A stretch of 40,428 nucleotides of DNA from Azospirillum sp. Its GTDB lineage: Bacteria; Pseudomonadota; Alphaproteobacteria; CACIAM-22H2. Below the pieces are notes generated by a model. It was not told the origin of the DNA. It saw nothing but the letters and a program-made list of their open reading frames with translations, and searched no databases. The stretch's first letter is position 1, and each line of letters starts with the position of its first letter. The position numbers were made by a program, and so were the translations under genes. The stretch is taken from the NCBI GenBank assembly GCA_020249045.1, contig JADCGK010000013.1:1-40428 (forward strand), written 5' to 3'. Shown here one piece after another: positions 27,032 through 34,645 of the stretch.

Positions 27032-28012
27032 ATGACCGGCGATAACGCCGATCTCGACTTGCTGTTCGACGCGGCGGCCCCCGCCCCGGAAGCCCGCGCG
27101 TTATTCGTCAACGCGGCGGCGCATCGCGCGCTTGGCGCGTGGGGCGCGCGAATGGATCTGATCCAGCCCTGGAAACCCTTCGCCGATGCGTTGGCGGGCA
27201 CGCCCGCGCGGCTTGTGGCCGCACCGCAAGGGCCGTACGACGCGGTCTTCGTCCGGCTTCAACGACAGCGCGAACGGCATCTGGCCGATCTTGCGCGCGC
27301 GCTGGAGGCGCTGCGCCCGGGCGGGCGCTTCGCGGTTTGCGGCCCCAACGGCATGGGCGGCGCCAGAATTGCCGACGATCTGGCCGCGATGGGCGCAACC
27401 GGCGCGATCGTATCGAAAAGCAAATGCCGCCTCGTCGTTGGGTCCCTCGCCGCCCCGCTCGGTTTGGCGCAATGGACGCGCCTGGATGCGCCCAGGCCGA
27501 TTTTGGACGGCCGCGCGGTCTCAGCACCCGGGCTCTTCGCGTGGGACCGCGTCGATCCGGGCAGCGCTTTGCTGCTCGACGTGGTGCCGCCGCTCGCGGG
27601 TCCGGTCGCCGATTTGGGGGCGGGCTGGGGCGCCCTGACCACGGCCCTGCGCGCGCGCCAACCGGACCTCGCCATCGACGCCTACGAGGCCGATGCCCGC
27701 GCTCTCCCCTGCCTCGAGCGCAACGTGCCGGGAGTGCGCGCGATCTGGCACGACGTGTCGCGCGGCCTGCCCCGGGGCGGCTACGCGGCGATCGTCTCGA
27801 ACCTGCCGTTCCACGATCCGCGCGGCGAGGATAGGGGGTTGGCCGAACGCTTCGCGCGCGCGGCGGCGGCGGCGCTCGCGCCCGGCGGCGCGTTCCACGC
27901 GGTCGCCAATCGGCATTTGCCCTACGAAAAAACGCTCGACGCGGTTTTCGGCCGCGTCGAGCGCCTGGACGAACGGGACGGCTACAAAGCCTTCAGATGC
28001 AGTAGGTCTTGA
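27032..28012 (+). CDS. RsmC/RlmG-like SAM-dependent methyltransferase
   Basis: A 326-residue two-domain protein. The N-terminal half (YDAVFVRLQRQRERHLADLARALEALRPGGRFAVCG near 69-104) has the look of the degenerate methyltransferase domain of RsmC. The C-terminal half carries SAM motif I VADLGAGWG at 192-200, and motif IV reads NLPFH at 257-261 where the family normally has NPPFH. RsmC methylates G1207 of 16S rRNA and RlmG methylates G1835 of 23S rRNA; which applies here is uncertain. The last 20 bp overlap the convergent odc gene. Confidence 0.8.
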   Translation: MTGDNADLDLLFDAAAPAPEARALFVNAAAHRALGAWGARMDLIQPWKPFADALAGTPARLVAAPQGPYDAVFVRLQRQRERHLADLARALEALRPGGRFAVCGPNGMGGARIADDLAAMGATGAIVSKSKCRLVVGSLAAPLGLAQWTRLDAPRPILDGRAVSAPGLFAWDRVDPGSALLLDVVPPLAGPVADLGAGWGALTTALRARQPDLAIDAYEADARALPCLERNVPGVRAIWHDVSRGLPRGGYAAIVSNLPFHDPRGEDRGLAERFARAAAAALAPGGAFHAVANRHLPYEKTLDAVFGRVERLDERDGYKAFRCSRS

Positions 28013-29123
28013 TCGGTTCAAAGCCGTTGAACGCGACCGAGGCGTAGGTCGTGGTGTAGGCGCCCGTCGCGCGGATTTCGAGCCGGTCGCCCGCCTCGAG
28101 ATCGAGCGGCAGACGGTAATCCGCCTTCTCGTACATCACGTCGGCCGAGTCGCAGGTCGGGCCCGCGATCACGACACGGCCCACCGGGCCCTTCTTGGCC
28201 GCCACGATCGGGTATTGGATCGCCTCGTCCATCGTCTCGGCGAGGCCGCCGAACTTGCCGATGTCGAGATAGACCCAGCGCCGCGATTCCTTGCTCGACT
28301 TCTTCGACACCAGCACCACCTCCGTGTCGATCACGCCCGCGTTACCGACCATCTGGCGGCCCGGCTCGACGATGATCTCCGACGGGATGCGGTTGCCGAA
28401 ATGCCGCGCGAGCGAGGCGTGGATCGCCTCCCCGTAGCTTTGCATCGCGGGAATGTCCTTGCGGTAGCGCGTGGGGAAGCCGCCGCCGATGTTCAGCATC
28501 GACAGCTGCACGCCCGCCGCTTCGCACTCGCGGAAGATCCAAGCCGCCTGCGCGACGGCCGCATCCCACGCGTTCGTGTCCTTCATCTGCGATCCCACGT
28601 GGAACGACACGCCATGCGGCAGCACGCCGCGCTTGGCAGCGGCGATCAGCAGATCGCGCGCCATCTCGACCTCGCAGCCGAATTTGCGCGACAGCGGCCA
28701 ATCCGCCCCCTCGCCCGACGTCAGGATGCGGCAGAAAACCTTCGCGCCCGGCGCGGCCTTGGCGAGCTTGTCCAGCTCGGCTTCCGAATCGAAGGCGTAG
28801 AGCTTCACCCCGCGCGCGTGGGCCGCGGCGATGTCGGAGGCCTTCTTGATCGTATTGCCGAACGAGATCCGCCCGCCGTCCACGCCCGCGGCCAGCGCCA
28901 TGTCGATCTCGGCGACCGAGGCCGTGTCGAAGGACGCCCCCATTTTGGCGAGCAACGACAGGATCTCGGGCGCGGGATTGGCCTTCACGGCGTAATAGAT
29001 CCCCGCCTGCGGCACCGCCGAGGCGAGCTTCCGGTAATTGTCCGCGACCACGTCGAGGTCGACCACGAGATAGGGGGTCGGACGTCGCTCGGCGATGAAC
29101 TTCTGGATCTTCTTGGTGGTCAT
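27993..29123 (-). CDS. odc: Ornithine (lysine/ornithine) decarboxylase, fold type III PLP enzyme
   Basis: A 376-residue eukaryote-like decarboxylase making putrescine from ornithine (possibly cadaverine from lysine). The PLP lysine is Lys47 in YYAVKANP. The phosphate-binding loop is NIGGGFPTRY, EPGRQMV binds the cofactor, and the catalytic Cys324 lies in GPTCDSADVMYE. It lies 34 bp downstream of homospermidine synthase in the same operon, so its putrescine is the direct substrate of that enzyme. Its 3' end overlaps the convergent methyltransferase gene by 20 bp. Confidence 0.93.
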   Translation of the reverse strand: MTTKKIQKFIAERRPTPYLVVDLDVVADNYRKLASAVPQAGIYYAVKANPAPEILSLLAKMGASFDTASVAEIDMALAAGVDGGRISFGNTIKKASDIAAAHARGVKLYAFDSEAELDKLAKAAPGAKVFCRILTSGEGADWPLSRKFGCEVEMARDLLIAAAKRGVLPHGVSFHVGSQMKDTNAWDAAVAQAAWIFRECEAAGVQLSMLNIGGGFPTRYRKDIPAMQSYGEAIHASLARHFGNRIPSEIIVEPGRQMVGNAGVIDTEVVLVSKKSSKESRRWVYLDIGKFGGLAETMDEAIQYPIVAAKKGPVGRVVIAGPTCDSADVMYEKADYRLPLDLEAGDRLEIRATGAYTTTYASVAFNGFEPIKTYCI

Positions 29124-29157
29124 TTCCCAGTACCTTTCCGTTTTCCCAGGAAACGCG

Positions 29158-30576
29158 TCAAGCGACGCGGAAATTCTGGAACTGCCAGGGGCAATCGCGG
29201 TCGAGCCGTTCGGGGAACAGCCGTTCGCGATCGTCCAGCGGAGTCCAGTCGGTGTAGACGCCGTGCACCTTGCCCAGGTACGGCCGGCAGATATCCATGC
29301 AGCGCGCGTGATCCATCTCGTCGGCTTCGACTACGCCCGCTTTCGGGTTTTCGATCGCCCAGATCACGCCCGCGAGCACCGCCACCGTGACCTGCAGCGA
29401 CGTCGCGTTGTTGTGCGGCACGAGCTTGCGCGTCTCTTCGATCGACAGATGCGACCCGTACCACAGCGCGCCCTTCTTATGGCCCATGAGCAGCACGCCG
29501 AGTTCGTCCACGCCTGCGACGATCTCGTCCATCATCAGCCGCTTTTCGGGCTGCAGGCGCCAATTCCTGCCGGCGATCTCGTGCAGCGAGAGGACGGCGT
29601 CGTCGCACGGGTGATAGGCGTAGTGGACGGTCGGACGGTAGTTCACCGCCGCGCCGTCGCGCAGCGTGTAGTAGTCGGCGATCGAGATCGATTCGTTGTG
29701 CGTGACCAGGAAGCCGAGGAACGGCCCCTCGCCCGGCGTCCAGGTCCGCACCCGCGTGGCGGCGCCCGGGCGCAGCAGATAGATCGCCGAATCGCAGCCG
29801 AAGCCATGGCGGCGGCCGTCCTCGGGGAAGTGGCGCTCGTGCGTGCCCCAACCGAGTTCGGCCGGCTGGCAGCCTTCGCCGACGAAGCCGTCGATCGACC
29901 AGGTGTTCACGAACTCGCCGCGCTTCTTGGCGTGCGCGGCGACTTGGGTGTCGCGCTCGGCGATATGGATCGTCTTGACGCCCAGATCGCGCGCGAGCGT
30001 CGCCCACGCCTCGCGGGTCTTGGGCGTCGCCCGCGAAACGCCCGTGTCGGCGGCGATCTTCAGCAACGCGTCCTTCACGAAATGCGAGACCAGCCCGGGA
30101 TTGGCGCCGTGGGTCAGCACCGCCGTCGGGCCGCCGGCGAACTTGGCGCGCAGCGCACGCGCGGATTCGCGCAGCGCGTAGTTCGAGCGCTCCGAGGGCG
30201 TCAGGGCCGGATCGGTGTAGCCGCCCGCCCAGGGTTCGATGCAGGTGTCCAGATAATGCGCGCCGCGCGCTTGGGCGAGTTCGATCAGCGCGACCGATTG
30301 CACGTCCACGGACAGGTTCAGCAGGAAATCGCCCTTGCCCAGACGCGGTTCGAGTTCCGCGCGGTAGTTCTCGCGCGTCAACGCGACCTCGACGAACTCG
30401 ATGCCGTACTCGGCCGCGACCTCGCGGCCGCGCGGCTCGGCCGTCACGATGACGATCCGGTCCTTCGGCATGTCGATATGGCGCAAGATGAGCGGCAGCA
30501 CGCCCTGGCCGATGGAGCCGAAGCCCACCATCACCAAGCGGCCGCCGAAACGCACGTGCTTCGTGTTCTCGTTCAT
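29158..30576 (-). CDS. hss: Homospermidine synthase
   Basis: A 472-residue NAD-dependent enzyme joining two putrescines (or putrescine and spermidine) to give sym-homospermidine, the main polyamine of many alphaproteobacteria. The N-terminal Rossmann motif is RLVMVGFGSIGQGVLPLILRH. LLNLSVDVQSVALIELAQARGAHYLDTCIEPWAGGY, THGANPGLVSHFVKDALL and NNATSLQVTVAVLAGVIWAIENPKAGVVEADEMDH are family blocks, and the length is usual. ATG at 30576 was chosen (MNENTKHVRFGG) with GGAG upstream. It leads the hss-odc operon. A strong short hairpin lies just before the ribosome-binding site. Confidence 0.95.
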   Translation of the reverse strand: MNENTKHVRFGGRLVMVGFGSIGQGVLPLILRHIDMPKDRIVIVTAEPRGREVAAEYGIEFVEVALTRENYRAELEPRLGKGDFLLNLSVDVQSVALIELAQARGAHYLDTCIEPWAGGYTDPALTPSERSNYALRESARALRAKFAGGPTAVLTHGANPGLVSHFVKDALLKIAADTGVSRATPKTREAWATLARDLGVKTIHIAERDTQVAAHAKKRGEFVNTWSIDGFVGEGCQPAELGWGTHERHFPEDGRRHGFGCDSAIYLLRPGAATRVRTWTPGEGPFLGFLVTHNESISIADYYTLRDGAAVNYRPTVHYAYHPCDDAVLSLHEIAGRNWRLQPEKRLMMDEIVAGVDELGVLLMGHKKGALWYGSHLSIEETRKLVPHNNATSLQVTVAVLAGVIWAIENPKAGVVEADEMDHARCMDICRPYLGKVHGVYTDWTPLDDRERLFPERLDRDCPWQFQNFRVA

Positions 30577-30593
30577 CGAAAGCAGCTCCGCCG

Positions 30594-30612
30594 CACCGGG
30601 CCCCGCCCGGTG
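30594..30612 (-). promoter_or_regulatory. Perfect hairpin in the hss 5' leader
   Basis: CACCGGGC (30594-30601) pairs perfectly with GCCCGGTG (30605-30612) around a 3-nt loop, ending 18 bp before the hss start and next to its GGAG. It could modulate translation initiation. In GC-rich DNA such stems also arise by chance, so function is only a possibility. Confidence 0.4.
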
Positions 30613-30947
30613 TGTATCGCGCGACCCACCGGCAAAACCCCCAAGGGAGCGGCGGCGCTCGCGCGGTCGTCTCGGTGCTTGTCGGAAAGCCGGTGCTTCG
30701 TGCGCATCCCGCGTCCGCAAACGTGACCCTTATCCGGAGCGCCCCGGCCTTCGTCGGCCGTTTTCATGGCGCCCAAGCGAAACGGCTGACCGCGTCAAGC
30801 GCGGCGCCGCCCCGTGGCGGTCACCCTTGCGTCGTCGGATGGCGCAAAGCCCCGTACTCGGCCGCAACCATTCTCACACCCCTTAAGGACGCCGGCCCAC
30901 ACTCGACCGGCTTGTGCCGAAAAGGACGCTGTCGTTGCTTGACCTCG

Positions 30948-31009
30948 AGCGCTTGGGACCGAGAGACGTGGAGGTTCTTCGCGAACTTCCCGCCCTGCCT
31001 CTTAGCGCT
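30948..31009. other. Candidate structured RNA element
   Basis: An 8-bp stem with one wobble pair (GGAGGTTC at 30970-30977 with 30983-30990) closes the loop TTCGC. It is enclosed by AGAG/CTCT (30962-30965 with 30999-31002) and AGCGCT/AGCGCT (30948-30953 with 31004-31009), which gives a hairpin with two internal loops. No known RNA family was recognised and the strand is unknown. Confidence 0.25.
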
Positions 31010-31153
31010 TGCCTCGTGGGCCTGGGGCACGTGCGTGCGTCGTGAAACGCCAAATAACACAAACGCGCGGGCGCGCAAGAGAAAATCGCGGCGCGACCGA
31101 AGATTCCCGGCGCTGTTGCGCGCGCGCATCGTTCCGCGCGGGACGGCGCGCGC

Positions 31154-31645
31154 TCACTTGAACTTGTTCGAAGCCTCGCGCAACGCCTTGAGCAACTCGG
31201 ATTCGACTTTTCCGCCGAGGCCCGTGATGCGTTGGGCGAGCACGACGTAAAGCGCGTCCACGTGATGGGCGAAGATCACGCCGTGCCAGACGTTCGGCTC
31301 TTTGATCGGCGCGGCGTAGTCGTGGAGCGACTTGGCGATCTGCGTCAGCAGCGGAAACTTGAACGTGCCGCCGAGTCCCTTGATTTCCAGCGCGTCGGCC
31401 GCGACGCGTTCGATCAGCGCCATGTGCGGCGCGCCGCCGTCGGCGAGCCCGGCTAGCGCCGCGCGCAGCGTCTTCAGCTTGGCGGCGATCTGTTTGGCGA
31501 AGTTGTCGGAGGACTTCTCGACGACCGCTTCGAGTTGCGAGGCCTCAGCGGGCGTGAGGATGACGCCGAAGCCCGTCTTGAAATTGACCGCGCGTTTGCG
31601 CAGATCCATCGGCGGCTGGATGATCTGGACTTTGGGCGGCGCCAC
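31154..31645 (-). CDS. HPt-like protein lacking the phospho-acceptor histidine
   Basis: A 163-residue, probably all-helical cytoplasmic protein. Residues 78-110 (LIERVAADALEIKGLGGTFKFPLLTQIAKSLHDY) match the core helix hairpin of HPt domains, whose signature is H-x-L-K-G followed by GTFGFP-like residues. Here the His position is Leu86 (LEIKG), so it cannot act as a normal phosphotransfer protein. It lies 17 bp downstream of a receiver-domain gene that also lacks its canonical phospho-acceptor. The two probably interact (inference). Assignment to HPt rests on motif resemblance only. Confidence 0.65.
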   Translation of the reverse strand: MAPPKVQIIQPPMDLRKRAVNFKTGFGVILTPAEASQLEAVVEKSSDNFAKQIAAKLKTLRAALAGLADGGAPHMALIERVAADALEIKGLGGTFKFPLLTQIAKSLHDYAAPIKEPNVWHGVIFAHHVDALYVVLAQRITGLGGKVESELLKALREASNKFK

Positions 31646-31662
31646 GGCGGGGACTCCGGCGG

Positions 31663-32172
31663 TCAGCTCGGACGGGCGTTGGGATCGACACCCCGACGCT
31701 CGTTGCCGTTGAAGGGCATTTGCTTGCGCCGCCTGTCGGGCCCGAAATAGCCCGGCGCCGAAACGAAGGGCCGGGGATAGGCGATCACCATCGACAAGCG
31801 CTTGTAGAGCGAATCGACCGTGTAGGGCTTGGCCACGAACTCGTTCACCCCGTGATCGCGGGCCTCGACGACGTATTGCTCCTCCGACCGCGCGGTCAGC
31901 AAAATCACCGGCAGCAGACGGTTGCGCGAACTCGGGTCATTGCGGATGTAATCGACGAGCGCGATCCCGCCTTCGGCGGGCAGATCGTGCTCGGTGATCA
32001 CGATGTCGATATTGCCCTCTTTGAGGACGTTCATCGCCTTCTCGAAGTCGTTGACCTTGCGGATATAAGTGGCGCCGAGCATCGACAGGATGTCGTTCAG
32101 CATCGTCAACGACAATGCGTTCGGATCGCAGATCAAAAACCGGACTTTCGAGAAATCGATCTTCTCGGGCAT
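31663..32172 (-). CDS. Receiver-domain protein with Glu at the phospho-acceptor site
   Basis: A 169-residue single-domain response regulator. The N-terminal acidic pair is reduced to ICDPN (Asp16). The phospho-acceptor position, four residues before the conserved Pro, is Glu61 (VITEHDLPAEGG) instead of Asp. The switch Thr93 (LLTARSEE) and Lys115 (FVAKPYT) are kept. After residue 135 a basic tail contains GYFGPDRRR and then GNERRG. No DNA-binding domain is present. Glu may mimic a constantly phosphorylated state. MPEKIDFSKVRF was chosen as the start; the frame is open 30 codons further up. The HPt-like gene follows after 17 bp. Confidence 0.82.
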   Translation of the reverse strand: MPEKIDFSKVRFLICDPNALSLTMLNDILSMLGATYIRKVNDFEKAMNVLKEGNIDIVITEHDLPAEGGIALVDYIRNDPSSRNRLLPVILLTARSEEQYVVEARDHGVNEFVAKPYTVDSLYKRLSMVIAYPRPFVSAPGYFGPDRRRKQMPFNGNERRGVDPNARPS

Positions 32173-32404
32173 ACGCTGCTTCTGCGGCGGAAAGGAAATC
32201 TTCTTTCCTGTCTTACGGGGTGCGGCTTGGCCTGACAAGCCCCCACCCGGCGCCCACGCCACATCGGGAATATTGTTGCCACCCCATTACCCGCCGGAAT
32301 TTGGGTATTGAATCTAGGGTCTTTCGCATGCCTAAATCTAAGGTGCGTCTGGAGTTTCGGGCGCCGGTCCGGGGGGACCTGATATGGGGGGACCGCGCAA
32401 CGTC

Positions 32405-33826
32405 ATGGCGGAACGGGCCGCGACGCGTTTGGAGCGCGACAGCTTCGGACCGATCGAAGTCGCCGCCGACCGATATTGGGGCGCGCAGACCCAGCGCAGC
32501 GTGGAGCTGTTCCGGATCGGCGACGAGCGTATGCCCGAACCCCTGATCCGGGCTTTCGGCGTCCAGAAAAAGGCCGCCGCCCTGGCCAACCTCGCTTTGG
32601 GCGAATTGCCGTCCGAACTCGGCCAACCGATCCTGCGCGCGTGCGACGAAGTCGTGGCGGGCACGCTCGCCGACCATTTCCCGCTGGTGATTTGGCAAAC
32701 GGGCTCGGGCACCCAGACGAACATGAACGTCAACGAGGTGGTGGCCAACCGGGCGAACGAACTGCTGGGCCAGCCGCTGGGCCAGCGCAAGCCCGTGCAC
32801 CCGAACGACCACGTCAATCGCGGCCAGTCGTCGAACGATTCCTTCCCGACGGCCATGCACATCGCCGTGGTGGCGGAGATCCACGATCTGCTGCTGCCGG
32901 CCCTCCAGCGCCTGCACGAAGTCCTGCAGGCCAAGGCGACCGAGGCCGCCGGCACGGTCAAGATCGGCCGCACGCATCTGCAGGATGCGGTGCCGATGAC
33001 GCTGGGCCAGGAGATCGGCGCGTGGGCGCGCCAGGTCGAGCTGGGACTCGCGCGCGTCGAACAGACTTTGCCCCGGCTTTATCGGGTCGCCCAAGGCGGC
33101 ACGGCCGTGGGCACCGGGCTCAACGCGCACAAGCAATTCCCCGCGCGCTTCGCCCAGGAATTGGCCCGGCTGACCAACCTGCCCTTCATGCCCGCCGAGG
33201 ATAAGTTCGAGGCGATCGCCGCGCACGACGCGATGGTCGAGTGTTCGGGCGCGCTCAACACGCTGGCGGCGAGCCTGTTCAAGATCGCCAACGACGTGCG
33301 CCTGCTCGCTTCGGGCCCGCGTTCCGGCCTGGGGGAAATCTCCCTGCCCGAGAACGAGCCCGGCTCCTCGATCATGCCCGGCAAGATCAATCCCACCCAG
33401 GCCGAGGCGCTGACGATGGTCTGCGCGCAAGTCATGGGCAATCATGTCGCCGTCACCTTCGCCGGCGCCAGCGGACATCTGCAGCTCAACGTCTTCAAGC
33501 CGGTGATCGCGCACAACGTGTTGCGGTCGATCCGGCTTCTCGGCGACGCCGCCGCGTCCTTCGCCGAGAATTGCGTGGCCGGTATCGCCCCCAATCCGGC
33601 CGCGATCGCGCGGCACGTCGAAAGATCGCTGATGCTCGCGACGGCGTTGAACCCGCATATCGGGTACGATGCGGCCGCGCGCATCGCCAAACACGCGCAC
33701 GCCCACGACCTGACGCTCAAGGAAGCCGCCGTCGGTCTTGGTTTGGTAACGGAAGCGGATTTCGACCGTTGGGTCCAGCCCATCGATATGCTGGCACCGA
33801 GGGAAAAACGTCAAACAGGGGAGTGA
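32405..33826 (+). CDS. fumC: Fumarate hydratase class II
   Basis: A 473-residue oxygen-stable fumarase. [23 protein letters not shown] is the N-terminal signature, followed by [22 protein letters not shown] and [22 protein letters not shown]. The catalytic loop [11 protein letters not shown] is at residues 320-330. An ATG 21 bp upstream (32384) with GGGGGG at 8 bp spacing is an equally possible start; the shorter form fits the family N-terminus better. It is the second fumarase of the window. An RHH gene starts 4 bp after its stop. Confidence 0.95.
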   Translation: MAERAATRLERDSFGPIEVAADRYWGAQTQRSVELFRIGDERMPEPLIRAFGVQKKAAALANLALGELPSELGQPILRACDEVVAGTLADHFPLVIWQTGSGTQTNMNVNEVVANRANELLGQPLGQRKPVHPNDHVNRGQSSNDSFPTAMHIAVVAEIHDLLLPALQRLHEVLQAKATEAAGTVKIGRTHLQDAVPMTLGQEIGAWARQVELGLARVEQTLPRLYRVAQGGTAVGTGLNAHKQFPARFAQELARLTNLPFMPAEDKFEAIAAHDAMVECSGALNTLAASLFKIANDVRLLASGPRSGLGEISLPENEPGSSIMPGKINPTQAEALTMVCAQVMGNHVAVTFAGASGHLQLNVFKPVIAHNVLRSIRLLGDAAASFAENCVAGIAPNPAAIARHVERSLMLATALNPHIGYDAAARIAKHAHAHDLTLKEAAVGLGLVTEADFDRWVQPIDMLAPREKRQTGE

Positions 33827-33830
33827 TAGA

Positions 33831-34094
33831 ATGGCAGGATCGATTCGCAAGCGTTCGGTGGTCATCGCCGGCCACCGCACGAGCATCTCGCTGGAGCCGG
33901 AGTTTTGGACCGCGCTCAAGGACATCGCGCGCAAGCGCAACGCCTCGATCAACGATCTCGTGACCGAGATCGACAAGATGCGCGCTGCGCGCGAGCAGGC
34001 GGGCAACCTGTCGAGCGCGTTGCGCGTCTATGTGCTTCAGGCGCTGACCGGCACGCTGCCGGTGGCGGTGGCGGCGGCGCCCAAACCGGTCTGA
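33831..34094 (+). CDS. Ribbon-helix-helix domain protein
   Basis: An 87-residue small protein. KRSVVIAGHRTSISLEPEFWTALKDIARKRNASINDLVTEIDKMRAA fits the RHH_4-type ribbon-helix-helix fold, with a beta strand (RTSISLEP) and two helices. Such proteins usually bind DNA as dimers, but the target is unknown. It is tightly linked to fumC (4-bp gap), an arrangement seen in other alphaproteobacteria. The stop codon overlaps the likely start of the next gene. Confidence 0.85.
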   Translation: MAGSIRKRSVVIAGHRTSISLEPEFWTALKDIARKRNASINDLVTEIDKMRAAREQAGNLSSALRVYVLQALTGTLPVAVAAAPKPV

Positions 34095-34645
34095 GCGCGG
34101 GCCTGCGGCGCCTCTTCGCGTCGCTCGGCCTCGCGTTGATCCTCGCGGCGGGCACTCCCCCCCAAGCCGCGGGTTTCGACCGGGACGCCGAGTTCGCGAA
34201 GGGCGTCGAGGCGTTTCAACGGCGCGATTACGACGGGGCGTGGTTCCATTTCTGGGGCCTCGCGCGCGCCGGCGATCCCGATTCGCAGTACAATCTGGGC
34301 CAAATGTACCGGCGCGGCGAGGGCGTCCCGCGCGATCTGGTGCAGGCGCGGCGCTGGTACGAGGCGGCCGCCAACCAAGGCTTCGAACTCGCCCAGTTCC
34401 AACTCGGCGTGATTTGGGAGACCGGCAACGGCGTCGCCCCCGATTTGGGCGCCGCGCGGCGCTGGTACGCCCTCGCCGCGCGCGCGGGGCACGAAGGCGC
34501 GCGCGAAGCGCTCCGCCGGGTCGAAAGCGCGCTCGCCTCGGGACGCGTGCGCACGGTCATCGAGACGCCGGAGGCGCCCCCGGCCGCCGCGGCGCGGCCG
34601 AACCCGCCGGCGGGACCGCGCCGGCCGCCGCCGGACGCAAACTGA
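34091..34645 (+). CDS. Sel1-repeat (TPR-like) protein, probably exported
   Basis: About 184 residues. A hydrophobic segment (LFASLGLALILAAG) followed by PPQAAG looks like a signal peptide. Three Sel1-like repeats follow: EFAKGVEAFQRRDYDGAWFHFWGLARAGDPDSQYNLGQMYRRGEG, VQARRWYEAAANQGFELAQFQLGVIWETGNG and GAARRWYALAARAGHEGAREALRRV. Sel1 proteins are scaffolds for protein contacts. The start is uncertain: there is no ATG or GTG near the signal, only CTG at 34091 overlapping the RHH stop (CTGA) and TTG at 34136. The Pro-rich 3' end overlaps the convergent AsmA gene by 89 bp. Confidence 0.72.
   Translation: MSAGLRRLFASLGLALILAAGTPPQAAGFDRDAEFAKGVEAFQRRDYDGAWFHFWGLARAGDPDSQYNLGQMYRRGEGVPRDLVQARRWYEAAANQGFELAQFQLGVIWETGNGVAPDLGAARRWYALAARAGHEGAREALRRVESALASGRVRTVIETPEAPPAAAARPNPPAGPRRPPPDAN

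Larger units (their letters stand above)
30577..31153. other. 577-bp stretch without a convincing gene
   Basis: Between hss and the HPt-like gene I see no protein with credible composition on either strand. It has patches of lower GC (for example 31041-31090) and several inverted repeats: the hss leader hairpin, CGGCC-TTCGTC-GGCCG followed by TTTTC (30745-30764), and a multi-helix candidate at 30948-31009. It must carry the hss promoter on the minus strand, though no good -35/-10 pair was found. A 64-codon minus-strand frame (30767-30573) ends by overlapping the hss start. Confidence 0.6.

Noticed and set aside
30821-31129. A 102-codon minus-strand open frame in the gene-free region
   Set aside because: Arginine-rich, no domain pattern and no ribosome-binding site; not supported as a gene.
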